Assembly (NCBI RefSeq): GCF_017591425.1
Contig: NW_024466599.1
Coordinates: forward strand, 27,442,001 to 27,506,000
Origin: Ochotona curzoniae
Lineage: Eukaryota > Chordata > Mammalia > Lagomorpha > Ochotonidae
DNA length: 64,000 nucleotides
Direction: 5' to 3'
The notes under the pieces were generated by a model. It was not told the DNA's origin. It searched no databases and was given only the letters and a program-made list of their open reading frames with translations. The position numbers and the translations under genes were made by a program. Positions 59,981 through 64,000 of the stretch are shown here, in pieces (the first letter of the stretch is position 1; each line of letters begins with the position of its first letter).

Positions 59981-62900
59981 TTTATCCTTCTGAAGCTAAA
60001 GTGGGTTACTGATGAAAGTGATTCAATTCAGTTAATCTTTTTAGTAATTTCTGTTGGTATCTTATTGTTTGTCTTTAGTTACAGAGATCCTCAAAAGTTA
60101 CAGACTAATGTTTCATCCAGAAGAAAAGATTTTAAAACAGAAGGCTGTACAAGATTTTAAAACAGAGATTTTTATCGGTTTCATCACAATCCTCCCTTTC
60201 AAGAATCTTCTTCCTGTTCTGCAAATCTATTTGTAAGGTGAGGCTATTCCAGACAACACATGTTCAGGAAGTCACAGCAGTGGCCACCAGAGAGGCTGAA
60301 CTGCTGCTGCTGGAGACAGCCCACTGAAGGCTCTAAGCGTCCCTGAGCTGTGTTCTAAATTTAGGATGTGCCCCCAATAAAAAAAAATCTGATTTTGGTC
60401 TTAAAATTTAAGCCAATATTCAGATCTATTTCTTAGACTGGAAAGTCTGGGACATTAAAGGTATTGTTAAGTTGAAAAACGGAATAAAAAAATCAGTTAT
60501 AAATGAATTAAAGTATGTTTTTAAAATCTAGTTTTTTTTTTTTAAGCTTAACTATTTTAAAATGGACTTCCACCTTCTTAAGTCAGAACTATTCTAAAGT
60601 AGACTTTCAATCTTAAGCCATTTAGAACTTTGCCAACTGATGGAAATGGTGGTGATGGTGGGAAAGCTGCAGTGTGCCTCAGTGCCCCTTCCGTCAGGTG
60701 GGACCACAGCAGTTTCGTTGTGTGTTACGCAGTGCCCTCAGGAACCTGTCACACAGTTGATTCCTCACACAGTTGACTCCTGTGAGGCGAGAGGGCAGAT
60801 GGGGACTAGCCAGGGCTCAGCTGTGGTCTGGCAGTGGAGAGGTGGCCTAGCTCTGAGATCACAGACTTCTTCCCTACTGCTTCATGTAACCTCCCTGGAT
60901 CAAAGAATCACTTCAGGTTTCCGGAATATAACGAATTAACCCATGAGATACATAACTCAGAGTGTAACTGTACTTGCTAATCTTGGTTAAAGGTACGAGA
61001 AAGTCACTGAAAACTTAGTCTGATTCTGGAACTCTCCATAAGCCTTCCTCTAGAACCTAAGAAGTAACAGTGTATCTTCCTGTACACTGTATTTAGGCAG
61101 TGAAATAAACATGCCAATAATTACTGTTGTAATACACTCCATTTAATTTGTTTTTAGCCTCAATGGAAGTAGCAGCAACTTTAAAAGAGAAAGATATAAC
61201 AGAAAATAAAAACATACTAAGAAAATTATGCAAAAGTAAATACTTTCACAAAATATCTTAAAGGCTACATATCATGCATTTTTTTAGCATAAAGCAGTAA
61301 AAGAAACTGATGTCATAATATCTCTTTTTAAAAATTTTACACAAAAATACATATTCCAGAAATTAATTTTATTTCTGTTGCATTGATTTCTCTGTCCAAA
61401 TAGCCTTAACATAGCTAATATCACCCTAACCCTACAGAACTTCTTCTTACTGATGATGCAAAGCGCTAAAGTAATTCGATATTTTTAAAATATCCACAAG
61501 TAAGGACAGGCTTCATTTCGCAAGAAAACACAGTATTTGCTTTAATTGATCAGGCAACAATTAAAAACCGAGATACACTGCGCTGTGGGTGTGCAGCAGC
61601 AATTAGCTACATATAGTCTGAAGTGACGTTTCAGACAAATGGAAGACACATACCTAAATATGCAAAAACCAGCCTATGTTTCGATTAAAAACATAAGCAC
61701 AAAGAAAACTGCCAACAGCCTGTTTAGATACGTGCTCGTTCTGGTTTATCACTGCTCACGGAGGTGAAGGCTGTGGACAGTCTCCTTTCTCAAACATGAG
61801 CCCCTGCCCCACATGGATTTGGAATGACAGGAGCACAACAAAAATGTTCATCGTGCATTTCCCACCTTCTGTTTGACTCGCAAATCCCTGCGCTAAGATT
61901 GCCATCACCTTCATTAGCTATTCTGTTCCTCCTCTTGACATAACCTGCCCACACAGAAATCCTGCCAACATCACACGGCCAATGTCCAGATCATCTCAAA
62001 CATGATCTGTTGTTTTTTTTTCTGCTACTTGCCTCTCTCTCCACTACAGAGTCATTCTTTATTATTTTACTGCACAATTCTTTAAAATCCATGGAACTCA
62101 GAATATATCTATATTAGTGCTCAGAATACAGCATACCAGATTTGAGGAGCCAAACCCAACCCTTTTACTTGTGTCCCTGTTTATTGCTGATACTTGATAA
62201 GGTCTATGCGATGCTTGAAATATTGATTGCATTAAAGTTGCATGTGTAAAAGAACACCCCTCCCCCACCACAGAAACACTGTTAATCAGGATGTCTGTGC
62301 ATGTGATAATACTCCCTTTAATACAGCCATTTAAAAAGCTACAAGAAACAATAAACTCAACAAGGATTTATAAACAATCACTCTTGAATTCCTTAAAAAA
62401 GGAAACAGACGTTATGCTGACGCACAAACACTAAAAAAAAAAAAAAAAATCAGAGAGTCAAAAATAGAACAGCACTGCCCAACCGATCAAAAACTGTTTT
62501 AAAAGATCAAAAAAAGTTAAAACACTCGAATTGAGTTGATGAAGGGCACAAGCTGAAAAAGACTAATGCAGGTTTTTGAGTATTTCATAGTAAGATGACA
62601 AAATAGTAAGCACTTTAAAGAATACCTTTGCAAAAAATGTTTACTATGTACATGAATCTTTTCCTGACATTTCAGTATGGAAAGCTTTTATTTTCCACAT
62701 AATGTCAGTTCTGAATTACCATCCTCACCCACAGCTCATCTCATTTTTCTAGAATAGACTACCTAACTGGACAAACGACCAACAACTTTTTCTCTACCCA
62801 TGTTTGGAGATTCAGGAATTAAATCATATTTGATTTCCCACAATAACTCTGTGAGGTAAACTCCTACTCTCAACCCTTTCCTTTACGCACATTGCTCTGC

Positions 62901-63434
62901 GCAAGGAAGACTTCTCTTCAGACTGCAAGTACACTGTCCGAGGCGACAAGGATCCCGCCAGCATCCCCACGCACCTCAGAGCTCAGATGCAGCGGGTGTG
63001 ACTGCTGTATGATCACAAACGCCCACACTGAGGACAAGTTAAAAATTAGATTACACCTAGTATCTAGGTGTTGCAGTCTTTTAAGCAACAGGTAAATACT
63101 TTCTAAGTCACCTAGTTTTAATTTTTTACAGAAAGCTTTCTTTTCATAAAATGACACAAACAGACTAACAACTGGGTTTTGTCAACAAACAAAATGCAAT
63201 GAATATCTAACTGTATAGCCTAAACTCCCCGCACTGTATGATGGAGGTCTGCAGTGAGAACCTGCCCGAAACCTCTCAGTAAGAAAACAACACTTCTTTG
63301 ACTAGATCTTTTGAGAGTTATGTTTACCCAACACCAAACGTGCCAAACATGTTATCTGCTTTATTTTTTTATTTTTCAGCACATATAATAAAAGCAATTG
63401 TGTCATTCTAATGATGAAGAAAATTCACCTTCTA

Positions 63435-63640
63435 TGAGCCAGTGTGGCATGGTAGAAAGTATAATGTATTGACCCAAGAAGCTGAAACCTTAGTCCTCTT
63501 TCTGTAATGAACTGTTATGATTTCTTAGAAATCATATAACCTCTGAAGGCCTTGAATTTTTCTGGAGGCTTTGAATATTTCCTCTAGTTCTTGAGATCAA
63601 TAGCTCCATTTTGTAGATTACTGTTAAAATGTGTGAAGGA
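63435..63640 (+). repeat. MIR element
   Basis: The 5' end 'gccagtgtggcatggtagaa' is recognisable, then 'aaatcatataacctctgaag' and 'agctccattttgtagatta', in MIR order. Confidence 0.65.
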
Positions 63641-63697
63641 TGGAACTGGCTAAAACCACAATGAAGTCTGAATTAAGTAAGATTAAACCAGTTTGTT

Positions 63698-63719
63698 TCT
63701 TTTTTTTTTTTTTTTTTTG
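63698..63719. repeat. T homopolymer
   Basis: A run of about 21 T bases. Confidence 0.9.
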
Positions 63720-64000
63720 CTGAATGTTTGACCAACCTATAATAATATAGAAGATGTCTTTAAGTGGTGTTATATATTTATCATGTATTACATAAAATGT
63801 TTTTACTACAATTCTACATAATAAAAATGTGCGTTACATTTAGCTTTCGTTTCACTGTAAGCCACAACTAGTATTGTATGTTCTTCAATAAAAATACCTG
63901 AAATCGAACTAACCAAATCAAAATCCTTTTTTTCCCTCCTTGGGAAGGGTAAAGTAAGATGAGAGAAGAGTAGACGGACCAACCTTAAAACAAACAGTAA

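Overview
The window is nuclear DNA of a placental mammal. It has short exons in long AT-rich introns, GT/AG splice borders, and ancient MIR, L2 and MER5-type repeats. At least fourteen copies or fragments of the tRNA-derived lagomorph C SINE are present (consensus elements such as 'tattggaaaggcagat' and 'ccatatgggatcctggc'), so a lagomorph is most likely. Pika rather than rabbit is possible, but I cannot decide that by eye. There is no sign of a prokaryotic, viral or CRISPR-type system.

The left part (1-15426, + strand) holds the 3' half of ARHGEF33, a Rho guanine-nucleotide exchange factor. Seven coding exons (4120-4252, 6994-7077, 8248-8331, 9392-9540, 10388-10552, 11976-12783, 15283-15426) join in one consistent phase. 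They encode the C-terminal part of the DH domain, a long low-complexity tail and a basic C-terminus. The first ~4.1 kb is intron. The true C-terminus is uncertain: the last visible stop overlaps a good splice-donor consensus, and two further terminal exons are possible (15959-15998, 18139-18247).

The middle part (about 15.4-28.4 kb) is mostly intergenic or unassigned 3' sequence. It contains old repeats, an isolated CpG-rich patch near 24.5 kb and a CA microsatellite.

The right part (28.4-57.8 kb, - strand) holds the 3' half of SOS1, the Ras guanine-nucleotide exchange factor: thirteen coding exons corresponding by count to human exons 11-23. The reconstructed reading frame runs from residue 620 to residue 1333 in human numbering with no indel. 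Key residues fall exactly where expected (L687, R688, W729, W809, E846, F929, T935, E942, K963). All four proline-rich GRB2-binding sites are present, as is the 45-nt alternatively spliced cassette exon. A 3' UTR of about 4.3 kb ends at an AATAAA near 28.4 kb. The window ends in the intron upstream of exon 11, which is over 6 kb long. SOS1 exons 1-10, its promoter and the 5' end of ARHGEF33 are outside the window.

The two genes converge tail to tail, the arrangement I recall for human chromosome 2p22.1. Both are small-GTPase exchange factors, but they have unrelated catalytic domains (DH versus REM-Cdc25) and nothing in the sequence shows shared regulation. I found no new gene system. The less ordinary observations are the ARHGEF33 stop/donor ambiguity, the SOS1 cassette exon with two overlapping acceptors, a 53-bp near-perfect inverted repeat at 45.6/46.3 kb, a small family of palindromic transposon-like elements, and an intronic GU-repeat tract just downstream of an ARHGEF33 donor.
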